Assembly (NCBI RefSeq): GCF_023380025.1
Contig: NZ_CP097253.1
Location: forward strand, 868,001-932,000
DNA from: Sphingomonas glaciei
Lineage (GTDB): Bacteria > Pseudomonadota > Alphaproteobacteria > Sphingomonadales > Sphingomonadaceae
Direction of reading: 5' to 3'
Length of the DNA: 64,000 nucleotides
The notes beneath the pieces are model-generated. The model was given only the letters and a program-made list of their open reading frames with translations. It was not told the DNA's origin and made no database searches. How positions within the stretch are numbered: position 1 is the first letter of the stretch; each line of letters opens with the position of its first letter. Made by a program: the position numbers and the translations under genes. Of the stretch, positions 19,328 through 28,400 are shown piece by piece.

Positions 19328-21184
19328 TCAGGCTGCCTTGCGGGCAGCGATATAGGCGTCGACCTGCTCTTCCAGCACATCGAGCGGAAGCGAGCCATTC
19401 TCGAGCACCGCGGCATGGAAGTCGCGAATGTCGAACCGGTCGCCCAGCTCGCGCTTGGCTGTTTCGCGCAGTTCTAGGATCTTGAGTTGCCCAACCATGT
19501 AGCTGGTCGCCTGCCCCGGCCAGTTGAAATAGCGCTCGACCTCGCGAACGGCGTCGGCGCGGGACAGCGGCGCATTGGCCATGAAATAATCGATCGCCTG
19601 CTCGCGGGTCCAGCGCTTGTCGTGGATGCCGCTGTCGACCACCAGCCGGACCGCGCGCCAGACCTGCGTCGAGAGCATGCCGAACTCGCTGATCGGGTCT
19701 TGATAGAAGCCCATCTCCTTGCCCAGGCCCTCGGCATAAAGGCCCCAGCCTTCGGCATAGGCGCCATAGCCGCCGAACCGCCGGAACTTGGGCACGTTGG
19801 GCAGCTCCTGCGCCAGCGCGATCTGGAAATGGTGGCCGGGAGCTCCCTCGTGATAGCTCCGCGCCTCGAGCTGTGGCTTCGACACATCCGCCATGTTGGC
19901 GAGGTTGGAATAATAGATTCCGGGCCGCGACCCGTCCTCGGACGGCGAATTGTAGAAGGCGATCGCCGCCGTTCCCTCGCGCCACTTCTCGACCGCGCGT
20001 ACCTCCAGCGCAGCCTTGGGCAGGCGCCGGAACCATTGCGGCGACTTGGCCATCACCTGCGCGACGAAACCCTCGGCGTCCTTGATGTAGGCCGCCCGCC
20101 CGGCATCGGTGTCGGGGTAGCGATACTTCGGATTGGTCCGAAGCTCGTCGAAGAATTGGCGCAGCGTGCCTTTGAACCCGACTTGGGTCTTGATCCGCTC
20201 CATCTCGCCATGGATCGCCGCCACCTGGTTGACGCCGAGCTGGTGGATCTGCTCCGCGCTCATCGACGTGGTCGTCGAGTTCTTGAGGCGATTGGCATAG
20301 AAGGCCGCGCCATCGGGCAGGCCCCATGCACCGCGGTTGCCCTTGGCCTGGCGTTCGGTCTCGCTCCACGTCGCGAGGAAGTTGCGATAGCCGCGCTGGA
20401 ACGGTCCGGTCAGCGCCTCGCGGGCCGCGCCCAGCAGCCGGTCCTTCTCGGCCTGCGGTACGTCCAGCTTGGCGACCTTGGCGCGGAAGTCGGCGTAGAC
20501 CGGCGTGTCCGGACCGCTAGTGAACGGGGCGCCCGCCAGCACCTTTTCGGCGTCCCTGCGGACCGGCGCGAAATTGAAGGTGGAGGGCACGATCCCGGCC
20601 GCGGTCTGCGCCCGCATATTGGTGGTGATTTCGCCCATCACCCGCTCGACCGCCTGCAAGCGCGAGACATAGGCCTCGGCGTCGGCGACGCTGGTGATCT
20701 TGTGATTGTTTATCAGGAACACCGGCAGCGACCCGGCCGGGCTGCCGTTGGTGCTGGCGATGAAGCCGTGCCGCCGCCAGCGGAAGTTCTCGACACTCTG
20801 CTGCACTTCGCTTTCGAAAAGCCGATAACTCAGCCGGCCATTCGGGCTCAGCTTGGCGGGATCGAACTGCGCCCGCATCGAGGCCAGCTGCCGCTGCGCC
20901 AGCGCCAGCCCTTCCGCCGCATTGGCGTCGGTGTAGCTGTTGAGCTCATTGTACCGCTCCTTGCGGCCTAGTCCGGTCAGGCCCTGCGGCGAGCGCGCAA
21001 CCTGTTCCTCGAAGGCAGCGTCGAGGAACACCGTCAGCCTTTGATCCTCGGCTGCCGGATCGATTACGGGCTCTACCGGGCCGGCTGGCGCGGTCGCCGC
21101 CGTCTGAGGCGCAGCGAGCTCGCCGTTCGGCGTGGTGCAGGCGGCGGTGGTCAGCAAGAGCAGGGCGGAAAGCTTGATCTTCAA
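19328..21184 (-). CDS. DUF885 family lipoprotein (putative metallopeptidase)
   Basis: A 618-residue protein with a short lipoprotein signal (MKIKLSALLLLTTAAC, Cys16), so it is probably anchored in the periplasm. The DUF885 domain fills most of the length. Near residue 430 it has YHEGAPGHHFQ, an HExxx-like zinc motif typical of the family, followed about 30 residues later by YAEGWGLYAEGLG with a third Glu ligand. Family members are predicted zinc-dependent carboxypeptidase-like enzymes; the substrate is not known. It is monocistronic by spacing and divergent from the DUF3089 gene with 96 bases between them. Confidence 0.87.
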   Translation of the reverse strand: MKIKLSALLLLTTAACTTPNGELAAPQTAATAPAGPVEPVIDPAAEDQRLTVFLDAAFEEQVARSPQGLTGLGRKERYNELNSYTDANAAEGLALAQRQLASMRAQFDPAKLSPNGRLSYRLFESEVQQSVENFRWRRHGFIASTNGSPAGSLPVFLINNHKITSVADAEAYVSRLQAVERVMGEITTNMRAQTAAGIVPSTFNFAPVRRDAEKVLAGAPFTSGPDTPVYADFRAKVAKLDVPQAEKDRLLGAAREALTGPFQRGYRNFLATWSETERQAKGNRGAWGLPDGAAFYANRLKNSTTTSMSAEQIHQLGVNQVAAIHGEMERIKTQVGFKGTLRQFFDELRTNPKYRYPDTDAGRAAYIKDAEGFVAQVMAKSPQWFRRLPKAALEVRAVEKWREGTAAIAFYNSPSEDGSRPGIYYSNLANMADVSKPQLEARSYHEGAPGHHFQIALAQELPNVPKFRRFGGYGAYAEGWGLYAEGLGKEMGFYQDPISEFGMLSTQVWRAVRLVVDSGIHDKRWTREQAIDYFMANAPLSRADAVREVERYFNWPGQATSYMVGQLKILELRETAKRELGDRFDIRDFHAAVLENGSLPLDVLEEQVDAYIAARKAA

Positions 21185-21280
21185 GACAGATACCTTTCAC
21201 TTCAATCGGCCCCAGCCAAGCCTCACCCGGCCTTCAAGTCAACTTGGCTTTGAACGTGACCGGCCCTACCTGCGCCTCCC

Positions 21281-22411
21281 ATGTGCGCCCGCCGGTTCCT
21301 GTTCGTCATCTTTTTCGTCACCTTGCTGGTCGCCGCCGGCGGCTTTGCGCTGTTCCAGTTCGGCGGCTCGGTACTGCGCAAGCAGGCGCTTCCCACCGTC
21401 CCCTACGAGGCCCCTCCCCCGGCCAGCGGACCCGACTATGTCCAGGTGGAGAACTGGCTCAATCTGCCCGACACGGTGCCGCCGGGCCCGGCCGAATGGA
21501 CTCCCAAAGGTCTGACGGAGGACGCCGAGCGAGCCCGCTCGGTCGCCGTCTTCTACATTCACCCGACCACCTACCTCCAGCGCGATCGCTGGAACGCGCT
21601 GATCGGTCACCGCGAAAGCCAGGATCGCGCCGCCCTGTTCGTCCGCAGCCAGGCGAGCGCCTTCAATGCCGTCGGCCGGATCTACGCGCCGCGCTACCGC
21701 CAGGCGGCCTTCGGCGCCTTCCTCGACACCGGCGAGAATGCGACCAAGGCGCTCGACCTCGCCTATTCCGACGTAGCGCGTGCGTTCGACCGCTTCCTGG
21801 CGCAGGAGCCCGATGCGCCGATCGTGCTGGCCGGGCACAGCCAGGGTGGCCTGCACCTCACCCGCCTGCTGCATGAACGAATCGCCAGGAATCCCGCGCT
21901 GCAGCGCCGAATCGTCGCCGCCTACATCGGCGGCTGGCCGGTCAGCACCGTGACCGACGTGCCGGCAATGGGCCTGCCCGCCTGCCTCCGCCCCGACCAG
22001 GCCCGCTGCCTGCTGTCGTGGCAGAGCTTCTCCGAACCCGCCAACACCGACCTCATCACCGGCGTGTTCGAAGGCTCCACCGGCTTCAACGGGCAGAAGC
22101 GCCGCCGCGAGGGCATGCTGTGCGTGAACCCCGTCACCGGATCGTCCGAGCCGAGCACGCCGGCGCAGAGCCTGGGCACCCTGATTCCGGTCGATACGGC
22201 GTTGAGCGACGCCGACCTCGTTCCCGGCGCGGTGGGTGCACGGTGCGAAGGCGGGTTTCTGCTGATCAGCGGTGCCGACGACAAGCTGCCCGAACTCGGC
22301 CCCTACGTGCTCCCCGGCAACAACTACCACGTCTATGATTACGCCTTGTTCTGGGGCGACATCCGCCGCGACTTCGCTCGCCGCCTAGCCGCCTTCAGGT
22401 CGGCGCAATGA
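21281..22411 (+). CDS. DUF3089 alpha/beta-hydrolase-like protein
   Basis: A 376-residue protein with one N-terminal membrane segment (about 5-28) and a DUF3089 domain. The nucleophile elbow [10 protein letters not shown] (Ser about 190) shows an alpha/beta-hydrolase fold, and a late His follows in the C-terminal part. The domain would face the periplasm. The natural substrate is unknown; lipase or esterase activity is plausible. Its stop overlaps the start of ruvX by 4 bases (ATGA), so the two are coupled despite unrelated roles. Confidence 0.85.
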   Translation: MCARRFLFVIFFVTLLVAAGGFALFQFGGSVLRKQALPTVPYEAPPPASGPDYVQVENWLNLPDTVPPGPAEWTPKGLTEDAERARSVAVFYIHPTTYLQRDRWNALIGHRESQDRAALFVRSQASAFNAVGRIYAPRYRQAAFGAFLDTGENATKALDLAYSDVARAFDRFLAQEPDAPIVLAGHSQGGLHLTRLLHERIARNPALQRRIVAAYIGGWPVSTVTDVPAMGLPACLRPDQARCLLSWQSFSEPANTDLITGVFEGSTGFNGQKRRREGMLCVNPVTGSSEPSTPAQSLGTLIPVDTALSDADLVPGAVGARCEGGFLLISGADDKLPELGPYVLPGNNYHVYDYALFWGDIRRDFARRLAAFRSAQ

Positions 22412-22881
22412 TCACGGCAGTGGCCGCCGACTTCCTTGCCGCGCTTCCCGATGGCGGCGTGCTGGCCGGGCTCGACGTCGGGACCAAGACCGTCGGCCTC
22501 GCGCTTTGCGACTCCGGCTGGAGCTTCGCCGGACCGGCCGAGACCATCCGCCGGGCCAAGTTCACCGCCGACCTAGCACTGCTTCGTGCCTTTATCGACC
22601 GCCACTCGGTGCGCGGGCTGGTCGTCGGCCTGCCGCTCAACATGGACGGCAGCGATTCGCCCCGCACCCAGTCGACCCGTGCCTTCGCCCGCAACCTCGC
22701 CCCGCTCGCCCTGCCGATCCTGCTGTGGGATGAACGCTGGTCGACCCAGGCGGTCGAGCGGGCGATGATCGCCGCCGACGTCAGCCGGGCCAAGCGCGCC
22801 GTCGCGATCGACAAGCTCGCCGCCGCGCACATCCTGCAGGGTGCGCTTGACGCCCTTTGCATGTTGCCGCGGCCAAGCTAG
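22408..22881 (+). CDS. ruvX: Putative Holliday junction resolvase / pre-16S rRNA nuclease YqgF
   Basis: A 157-residue RNase H-like protein. The acidic catalytic residues are in [10 protein letters not shown] at the N-terminus, in the WDERWST segment, and in [13 protein letters not shown] at the C-terminus; [11 protein letters not shown] is the family signature. YqgF proteins process the 5' end of 16S rRNA and have been proposed as Holliday junction resolvases. It begins inside the DUF3089 stop and is followed by pyrB. Confidence 0.93.
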   Translation: MITAVAADFLAALPDGGVLAGLDVGTKTVGLALCDSGWSFAGPAETIRRAKFTADLALLRAFIDRHSVRGLVVGLPLNMDGSDSPRTQSTRAFARNLAPLALPILLWDERWSTQAVERAMIAADVSRAKRAVAIDKLAAAHILQGALDALCMLPRPS

Positions 22882-22892
22882 CAGGCGCTTCC

Positions 22893-23771
22893 GTGCACCT
22901 GCTTTCCATCTCGTCGCTCGGCGACTCCCAACTCGACCAGCTCTTCGCCACGGCCCAAGGCTATGCGCAGAACCCGCGCAATGGTCGTGATCGGCTGGCC
23001 GGGCGGACCATCTTCAATTGCTTCTACGAAAACAGCACCCGCACCGCGATGAGCTTCGCGCAGGCCGCCGCCCGGCTCGGCGCGCAGGCGATCACGCTGT
23101 CGGTCGAACATAGCAGCATCAAAAAGGGCGAAACGCTCGCCGACACGGCGCGCACGCTGGGCGCCATGGCTCCCGACGCGCTCGTCCTTCGCCACCGCCA
23201 GAATGGCGCGGCGGAAGAAGTCGCGGCTTTGGTCGACTGCCCGGTGGTCAACGCCGGCGACGGGACCAACGAACATCCTACGCAGGCCCTGCTCGACGCG
23301 CTCACGCTGCGCCAGCATTTCGGTTCGCTCGAAGGCCGCACGATCGCAATCTGCGGCGACATTCTCCACAGCCGGGTCGCCCATTCCAACAACCAGCTGC
23401 TGCCGCGGCTCGGCGCCACCGTCCGACTTGCCGGCCCGCCCTCACTGCTGCCCTCTGACAGCAATGGCCTGTCGCTCGACGAGGCGATTGCGGGGGCCGA
23501 TGCGGTGATGATGCTCCGGGTCCAGCGCGAGCGGCTCGACGAGGACCTCGGCGATGCTCCCGGCGAATATCTCCGCCTCTACGGCCTGACGCCCGAGCGC
23601 CTGGCGCTTGCCGCGCCCGGTGCCGTGGTGCTCCACCCCGGCCCGATGAACCGCGGGGTGGAGATCGCCGACGAGGTCGCCGACCTTCCCGGTCGGAGCC
23701 TCATCCTGCGTCAGGTGGCGAACGGCGTCGCGATGCGGATGGCCGTTCTGGAACTGTTGCTGGCCGGCTGA
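22893..23771 (+). CDS. pyrB: Aspartate carbamoyltransferase catalytic subunit
   Basis: About 292 residues. It condenses carbamoyl phosphate with aspartate in pyrimidine synthesis. The carbamoyl phosphate loop FYENSTRTAMSF, the KKGETLADT loop from the neighbouring subunit, and HPTQALLDALTL are intact. Start choice is uncertain: GTG 22893 leaves 11 bases after ruvX, while an upstream in-frame TTG at 22857 would give 304 residues and overlap ruvX. It converges with the SPOR lipoprotein gene with only 4 bases between stops. No pyrI or pyrC follows in the window. Confidence 0.95.
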   Translation: MHLLSISSLGDSQLDQLFATAQGYAQNPRNGRDRLAGRTIFNCFYENSTRTAMSFAQAAARLGAQAITLSVEHSSIKKGETLADTARTLGAMAPDALVLRHRQNGAAEEVAALVDCPVVNAGDGTNEHPTQALLDALTLRQHFGSLEGRTIAICGDILHSRVAHSNNQLLPRLGATVRLAGPPSLLPSDSNGLSLDEAIAGADAVMMLRVQRERLDEDLGDAPGEYLRLYGLTPERLALAAPGAVVLHPGPMNRGVEIADEVADLPGRSLILRQVANGVAMRMAVLELLLAG

Positions 23772-23775
23772 CGCC

Positions 23776-25080
23776 TTAGCGGCCGGCAAAGCGTACCGGG
23801 GCGTCGCCAGCGGCATTGCGGACGAAGCAGGTCGCCCCGCTCGACTTCAGCTGCATGCACAGCCGCCGCGCTTCGCCGTCGCTGGCAAAGCCCTTCAGGC
23901 TCAGCCGGTAGACGCTGCCGCGGGCATCAGCGAAGCGCGCGCTCGCCGGGACATAAGCGGTGACGCCGCGATGGCGGCGGGCGATCGTCGCCCAGCCGGC
24001 CTTGACCCCCGCCTGCGTAGCATAGGCGCCCAGTTGCACGACGGCCTGGCTCATCCCGAAGCGCTTGGCCGCCGCGCGGCGCAACTCGGCCACCTTGGGC
24101 AATACCCCCGAAGGCCTGATCCGCTCCGCCCGCAGGCTGTCCACCATCGCCGCGACGTCGGGCGATGTTGCGGCATATTGAACCGCCGTATAAGGTTGCG
24201 GCACCTCGGCTGCCGCGACGGCGACCGGCTGCTGCTCCTGCTCGATCACGGGCACGGGCACGGGCTCGGCCGCTGCAAGCACGGGCGCTTCGGCCACCGG
24301 CGCTGCAACCGAGGCCTCGGCACTACGCACGTTCTTCGAGCGAAGCGCAAGCCTGACCGGCATGCCGGAATCGCTTGCGGGCGCTACCTTGAGCCCGATC
24401 AGCGACGCCACTTGGGTGGCGGCCACACCCGGCCGGGCGAAGGTTGCCCATTCGCTCATCCGCTGCTCGAGCTGGTCGCCGGAAAGATCCTGCTCCGCGA
24501 CCCGGCGGGCTCGCGTCCAGTCACCTGCGATCGCATGGGCCAGCGCCAGGTTCTGACGCACTCGCGAGTCCGCTCCGTCGCTGCGGGCGGCCTGCTCGAG
24601 CGTCTCAATCGCCGCACCTGGACGCCCCGCCAGCGCCAGCGCCAGGCCGCCATCGGCCGGGCTAATGACCTGGGCATAAGTGTCGAGGGTCTGCGCCGCG
24701 GCCTCGTCCCGGCCCTGCGCGACCTGCGCCAGCGCCAGCTTCAGCGGGACGCCGACCTGGTTGGGATAGATGGCCAGCGCATCGGCGAAGGCGGCCTCGG
24801 CCGACCGGAAGCGCCCGGCGGCCAGATAGGCGTTGCCGAGCAGCGCGCGGAAGGCGGCATCGGTCGGGCTCTTCTCGACCGCCCGCTCGGCATAGGAGAC
24901 GGCGCTTGCCACGTCGCCCTTCTGGAGCGCGACATGCGCCCGCATCGCGACGCCGATGTTGCTGTTCTCGGCGAGCCCACCGAAGTGCTTGGGCTTGCCC
25001 CCGCCCAGCGCACACCCCGTGAGAGCGGCCGCCGCGACGATGCTGGAGGCGGCGAGAAGTGCGGACCTGGACTTGGTCAT
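23776..25080 (-). CDS. TPR lipoprotein with C-terminal SPOR domain
   Basis: A 434-residue protein starting at ATG 25080. It has a lipoprotein signal (lipobox LTGC, Cys about 22), then several TPR-like helical repeats over about 40-200 (for example AFRALLGNAYLAAGRFRSAEAAFADALAIYP), a Pro/Val/Ala-rich linker with many PVPV units, and a SPOR-like domain over about 355-434 (VVQLGAYATQAGVKAGWATIA to CMQLKSSGATCFV). SPOR domains bind denuded peptidoglycan at division septa. It is the third gene of a ParA-RHH-SPOR operon, 4 bases after the RHH gene, which suggests a role at the cell pole or septum. Confidence 0.85.
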   Translation of the reverse strand: MTKSRSALLAASSIVAAAALTGCALGGGKPKHFGGLAENSNIGVAMRAHVALQKGDVASAVSYAERAVEKSPTDAAFRALLGNAYLAAGRFRSAEAAFADALAIYPNQVGVPLKLALAQVAQGRDEAAAQTLDTYAQVISPADGGLALALAGRPGAAIETLEQAARSDGADSRVRQNLALAHAIAGDWTRARRVAEQDLSGDQLEQRMSEWATFARPGVAATQVASLIGLKVAPASDSGMPVRLALRSKNVRSAEASVAAPVAEAPVLAAAEPVPVPVIEQEQQPVAVAAAEVPQPYTAVQYAATSPDVAAMVDSLRAERIRPSGVLPKVAELRRAAAKRFGMSQAVVQLGAYATQAGVKAGWATIARRHRGVTAYVPASARFADARGSVYRLSLKGFASDGEARRLCMQLKSSGATCFVRNAAGDAPVRFAGR

Positions 25081-25084
25081 AGGG

Positions 25085-25780
25085 TCAATCCTTACTTGGC
25101 TGACGATCGGGAGCGCGGCTGGCCATGGCGTCGAGTTCGGGCATGGTCGCCAGCAACTCGTCGAGCGCGCGGGTGACCAGCAACTGGGCCGACGTGCCGG
25201 TGACGGCGCAGGCCAGACGCAGCTTGAGGTGACGCTCTTGGTCCAGCCGCAGGGTGAACGCGGCTTTTGCCTTGCCGGCCGAAGCACGGCTGCGCGGCGT
25301 CGGTGCTGAGGCCGGTAGCGGTGCAGCGACCACTGCGGCGGGCACCACGATCGGCGCCCGCTCGGCACGGACCTGAAGCAAGGGCGCTTCTGGCTCGGCT
25401 TCGACCGGCGCGGCAAGTAGTTCGGCCAGCGGCGGAACGTCGGCGGGAACCGGGTCGGCGGGAACCGGGTCGGCGGTCTCATCGACCTCGTCACCGGCGT
25501 CGTTGGCGAGGCGCTGGGCGATTTCGACGTGGACGGCGTGGATCGGGCTCAGCCCGAGTGCCGGGTTGGACCGCAGCGCGGCGGGCGCCTCTTCACTTGC
25601 CGCGACCGGCGCCAGCGCCGGGCGGGGCGGTTCGAAGCCCATGTCGTTCCAGCCGAGATCCTCGAGGCCGCTGCCCATCTGGCCAAAGCCCTGCGGACGC
25701 ATGGCGGGACGCGCGGCACCCTTGCGGGCGAGCAGTCCGGACGACAGGGAGGCGAAGGGCTTGGGTTCGCTCTTCATCAT
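25085..25780 (-). CDS. Ribbon-helix-helix-like partner of an orphan ParA ATPase
   Basis: A 231-residue protein beginning at ATG 25780 (a second ATG follows immediately). The first two thirds are Pro/Ala/Glu-rich and probably disordered, including a 15-base tandem duplication near 25438-25475 that encodes two ADPVP units. The last 50 residues (KAAFTLRLDQERHLKLRLACAV and on) look like a ribbon-helix-helix DNA-binding domain, as in small ParA partners. It lies 17 bases after the parA-like gene and 4 before the SPOR lipoprotein gene. The DNA-binding role is inferred from fold resemblance only. Confidence 0.65.
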   Translation of the reverse strand: MMKSEPKPFASLSSGLLARKGAARPAMRPQGFGQMGSGLEDLGWNDMGFEPPRPALAPVAASEEAPAALRSNPALGLSPIHAVHVEIAQRLANDAGDEVDETADPVPADPVPADVPPLAELLAAPVEAEPEAPLLQVRAERAPIVVPAAVVAAPLPASAPTPRSRASAGKAKAAFTLRLDQERHLKLRLACAVTGTSAQLLVTRALDELLATMPELDAMASRAPDRQPSKD

Positions 25781-25797
25781 GGGAAATACGCCCCTTC

Positions 25798-26517
25798 TCA
25801 GCCGACCACGCGGCGGCCGAAGCCACCAACGGGACGCGGTGCGGCCGCTCCGACGCCGGGCGATGCGCCCGGGGCCGCGAACACGGTGCGGCGGAAGTTC
25901 TTCTCGAGCCGGTCGGAAATATATTCCCACAGCGCGACGACCTCACCGGCCGACTTGCCCTTGGGATCGACCTCCATCACCGTCCGGCCATCGATCATCG
26001 ACGCGGCGAAATCGGTGCGGTGGTGAAGCGTGACCGGAGCCACGGTCCCGTGCTGCGACAGCGCGACCGCGGCTTCGTAGGTGATCTTGGCCTTGGGGGT
26101 CGCCGCATTGACCACGAAAATCAGCGGCTTGCCGGCGCGTTCGCACAGGTCGACCGTGGCGCCGACGGCACGCAGATCATGCGGGCTCGGCCGGGTCGGG
26201 ATGACGATCAGTTCGGCCACCGCGATCACGCTCTGGATCGCCATGGTGATGGCCGGCGGAGTGTCGATCACTGCCAGCCGGAAACCCTGCTGGCGAAGGA
26301 CTTCAAGGTCGCTCGCCAGGCGCGCGACAGTGGTCTGGGCGAAGGCCGGCATTTCGGTCTCGCGCTCGTTCCACCAGTCGGCGAGTGAGCCTTGCGGATC
26401 GATGTCGATCAGGCAGACCGGGCCAGCGCCCGCAAGTTGCGCCTGCACCGCCAGGTGGCCGGAGAGCGTGGTCTTGCCCGATCCCCCCTTCTGCGATGCC
26501 ATAGCCAGAACGCGCAT
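25798..26517 (-). CDS. ParA-family ATPase (orphan, non-plasmid)
   Basis: A 239-residue deviant Walker ATPase. The N-terminal KGGSGKTT carries the signature lysine, switch I follows in DIDPQGS, and Walker B in LAVIDTPP. ParA proteins form ATP-dependent dimers that bind DNA or other surfaces to position cargo. The usual ParB neighbour is missing; a ribbon-helix-helix protein takes its place, then a SPOR lipoprotein. A good AGGGGA site precedes ATG 26517. The C-terminal 30 residues are Pro/Gly/Ala-rich. It is divergent from a second SPOR protein gene, with 122 bases for shared promoters. Confidence 0.92.
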   Translation of the reverse strand: MRVLAMASQKGGSGKTTLSGHLAVQAQLAGAGPVCLIDIDPQGSLADWWNERETEMPAFAQTTVARLASDLEVLRQQGFRLAVIDTPPAITMAIQSVIAVAELIVIPTRPSPHDLRAVGATVDLCERAGKPLIFVVNAATPKAKITYEAAVALSQHGTVAPVTLHHRTDFAASMIDGRTVMEVDPKGKSAGEVVALWEYISDRLEKNFRRTVFAAPGASPGVGAAAPRPVGGFGRRVVG

Positions 26518-26639
26518 TCCGATCCCCTCGGGTAAGGTGCTTCAATCTTGTTTGCTGCCACCGGGATGCCGGGGCAGGCCTAAAATCAGGTTAACGCCGG
26601 GGCTTTGCTCGTTTAGGCTGAGCGCGTTGGGAGAGATGC

Positions 26640-27512
26640 ATGCGTCGGATTTCGCTGATGACGGCGGCGTTGGTCGCGGCGGCCCCCCTCCAGGCTCAGA
26701 GCGTCAGGGCCGGGATCGAGGCGTGGGGCGTCGGGCAGCCCGAAAAGGCCGTCGCCATCTGGCGACCGCTTGCCGCCAAGGGACAGGCCGATGCCGCGTT
26801 CAATCTCGGCCAGGCCTACAAGCTCGGCCGCGGGGTGCCGGCCGACCTTGCCGAGGCCCAGCGCTTCTACGAGCAGGCAGCGCGCGCCGGGCATCTCGAG
26901 GCGCAGACCAGCCTCGGCCTGCTGCTGTTCCAGAACGGCAATCGCACCGCTGCCCTGCGCTGGCTGAAGCAGGCCGCTGACAGTGGCGAGCCACGCGCGA
27001 TGCTGGTCTATGGCACCGCCCTGTTCAACGGCGACGGCGTGCCCGAGGATCGCATCCGGGCCTATGCCCTGGTCAGCCGATCCGCGGCGCAGGGTCTCGC
27101 TCCGGCCAAGACCACCCTCAGCGAGATGGACCGGCTGATCTCGCTGGAGGAGCGCCGCAAGGGCGTGGCGCTGGCGCAGCAACTGGCCAACGCCGGCGCC
27201 AGCACCCCGGTCTCGGGCAAGGCACCGCCAGCCAAGGTCATCACGGCCGCCACTGGCAAAGCCGCACCGGTCGTCGTCGGCGCGCCCGCGACGGGAGCCT
27301 TTCGAATCCAGCTCGGCGCTTTCCGTGACGGATCCTCGGCCCAACGCCTGTTCGCGACCCTGTTGCCGCGGCTTGGGGGAGCGCGGATGACCCTGGTGCC
27401 GTCGGGAACGATGACCCGCCTCCAGGCCGGCCCCTACCCCAGCCGTGCGGCGGCTGCGGCGGCCTGCTCGGCCCTGAAGCCACAGCCATGCTTCCCGGTC
27501 GCAGCCCGCTGA
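26640..27512 (+). CDS. Periplasmic Sel1-repeat protein with C-terminal SPOR domain
   Basis: A 290-residue protein with a signal peptide (MRRISLMTAALVAAAPLQAQ), Sel1-like repeats over about 35-160 (AAFNLGQAYKLGRGVPAD, AQTSLGLLLFQNG, AMLVYGTALFNGDGVPED), a Pro/Ala linker, and a SPOR domain in the last 75 residues (FRIQLGAFRDGSSAQRLFATL). GGGAG precedes the ATG. Opposite and adjacent to the ParA-RHH-SPOR operon, it supports a peptidoglycan- or septum-linked function for the whole locus. It converges with serB, leaving 15 bases. Confidence 0.85.
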   Translation: MRRISLMTAALVAAAPLQAQSVRAGIEAWGVGQPEKAVAIWRPLAAKGQADAAFNLGQAYKLGRGVPADLAEAQRFYEQAARAGHLEAQTSLGLLLFQNGNRTAALRWLKQAADSGEPRAMLVYGTALFNGDGVPEDRIRAYALVSRSAAQGLAPAKTTLSEMDRLISLEERRKGVALAQQLANAGASTPVSGKAPPAKVITAATGKAAPVVVGAPATGAFRIQLGAFRDGSSAQRLFATLLPRLGGARMTLVPSGTMTRLQAGPYPSRAAAAAACSALKPQPCFPVAAR

Positions 27513-27527
27513 GTGAACGATGGGCGC

Positions 27528-28400
27528 CTAGTCGGTCGTCCATTCCATGCGCGAAATACCTTGAGCCCACAGCAGCGCGGTCAGGTCGTTGTGCCGGATC
27601 CGCGCCGTCGCGACCGCCTCCAGTTTGGGCTTGCCGCGGAAGCTGACGCCCAGCCCCGCTTCCTCGATCATCGGCGCGTCATTTGCCCCGTCACCGATCG
27701 CCAGCACATCGCCCTTTGCCAGATGCAGCTGCTCGCGCCGTTGGACCAGCGCCTGCGCCTTGGCCGCTGCATCGACGATCGCGCCGGTGACGCGCCCGGT
27801 AAGGTGGCCGTACATGCTCTCGAGGTGATTGGCGCGGACCTCCTCGAAGCCGAGTTCGGAGGCGAGCGGATCGGCGAAATCGTGGAACCCGCCAGTCACC
27901 AGCAATGTCTTTGCCCCCCGCCCCCTCATGGTCTGGACCAAGGTCCGCGCCCCCGGATTGTGGGTGACGCGCTCAGTCCGGCACCGCTCGAGACAGCCGA
28001 CGCCAAGGCCGTCCAGCGCGGCGACGCGGGCATGAAGCGCTTCCTCGAAATCGATCTCGCCCTGCATCGCCCGCTCGGTCACCGCGGCGATCTCGTCCTT
28101 CTTGCCGGCAAAGTCGGCCAGTTCGTCGATGCATTCCTGCCCGATCATGGTCGAATCCATGTCGGCAACGAACAGCCTCTTCTCGCGGGTCTCGGCTGGC
28201 TGCACGATCACGTCGATCCCGGGCAGCCCCGCCTCCAGCTTGTCGCGAAGCGCTCGCCAATCGTCCACCGGGCCGAGCAGCAGGTCGGCCGCATCGCCCT
28301 CGTCGATCCATCGCATCTCGCCTCCGCCGGCGATTTCCGCGGCTCGGGCAAGATCGCTGTCGCGAAGGCGTCCTGCTGCTATCAGGGTGGCAATGAACAA
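27528..28400 (-). CDS. serB: Phosphoserine phosphatase
   Basis: About 290 residues of a HAD-family enzyme that makes serine from phosphoserine. The nucleophile motif is FVADMDSTM, motif II is LLVTGGF, and motif III is IGDGANDAPM. I choose TTG 28400 because AGGAGG lies 7 bases upstream and the resulting N-terminus FIATLIAAG is the usual one; ATG 28424 is the alternative but has no ribosome-binding site. Either start overlaps the beginning of the divergent miaA gene, and the ribosome-binding site itself lies in the miaA coding region. Confidence 0.95.
   Translation of the reverse strand: MFIATLIAAGRLRDSDLARAAEIAGGGEMRWIDEGDAADLLLGPVDDWRALRDKLEAGLPGIDVIVQPAETREKRLFVADMDSTMIGQECIDELADFAGKKDEIAAVTERAMQGEIDFEEALHARVAALDGLGVGCLERCRTERVTHNPGARTLVQTMRGRGAKTLLVTGGFHDFADPLASELGFEEVRANHLESMYGHLTGRVTGAIVDAAAKAQALVQRREQLHLAKGDVLAIGDGANDAPMIEEAGLGVSFRGKPKLEAVATARIRHNDLTALLWAQGISRMEWTTD

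Noticed and set aside
18633..20369. A 578-residue frame covering the lipoprotein and part of the DUF885 gene.
   Set aside because: Only the last 194 residues look like a protein, beginning with a lipoprotein signal; the rest is antiphase translation of DUF885 coding sequence.
25430..25480. Possible minisatellite in the RHH protein gene.
   Set aside because: Only two units of 15 bases are present; it is a small in-frame duplication.
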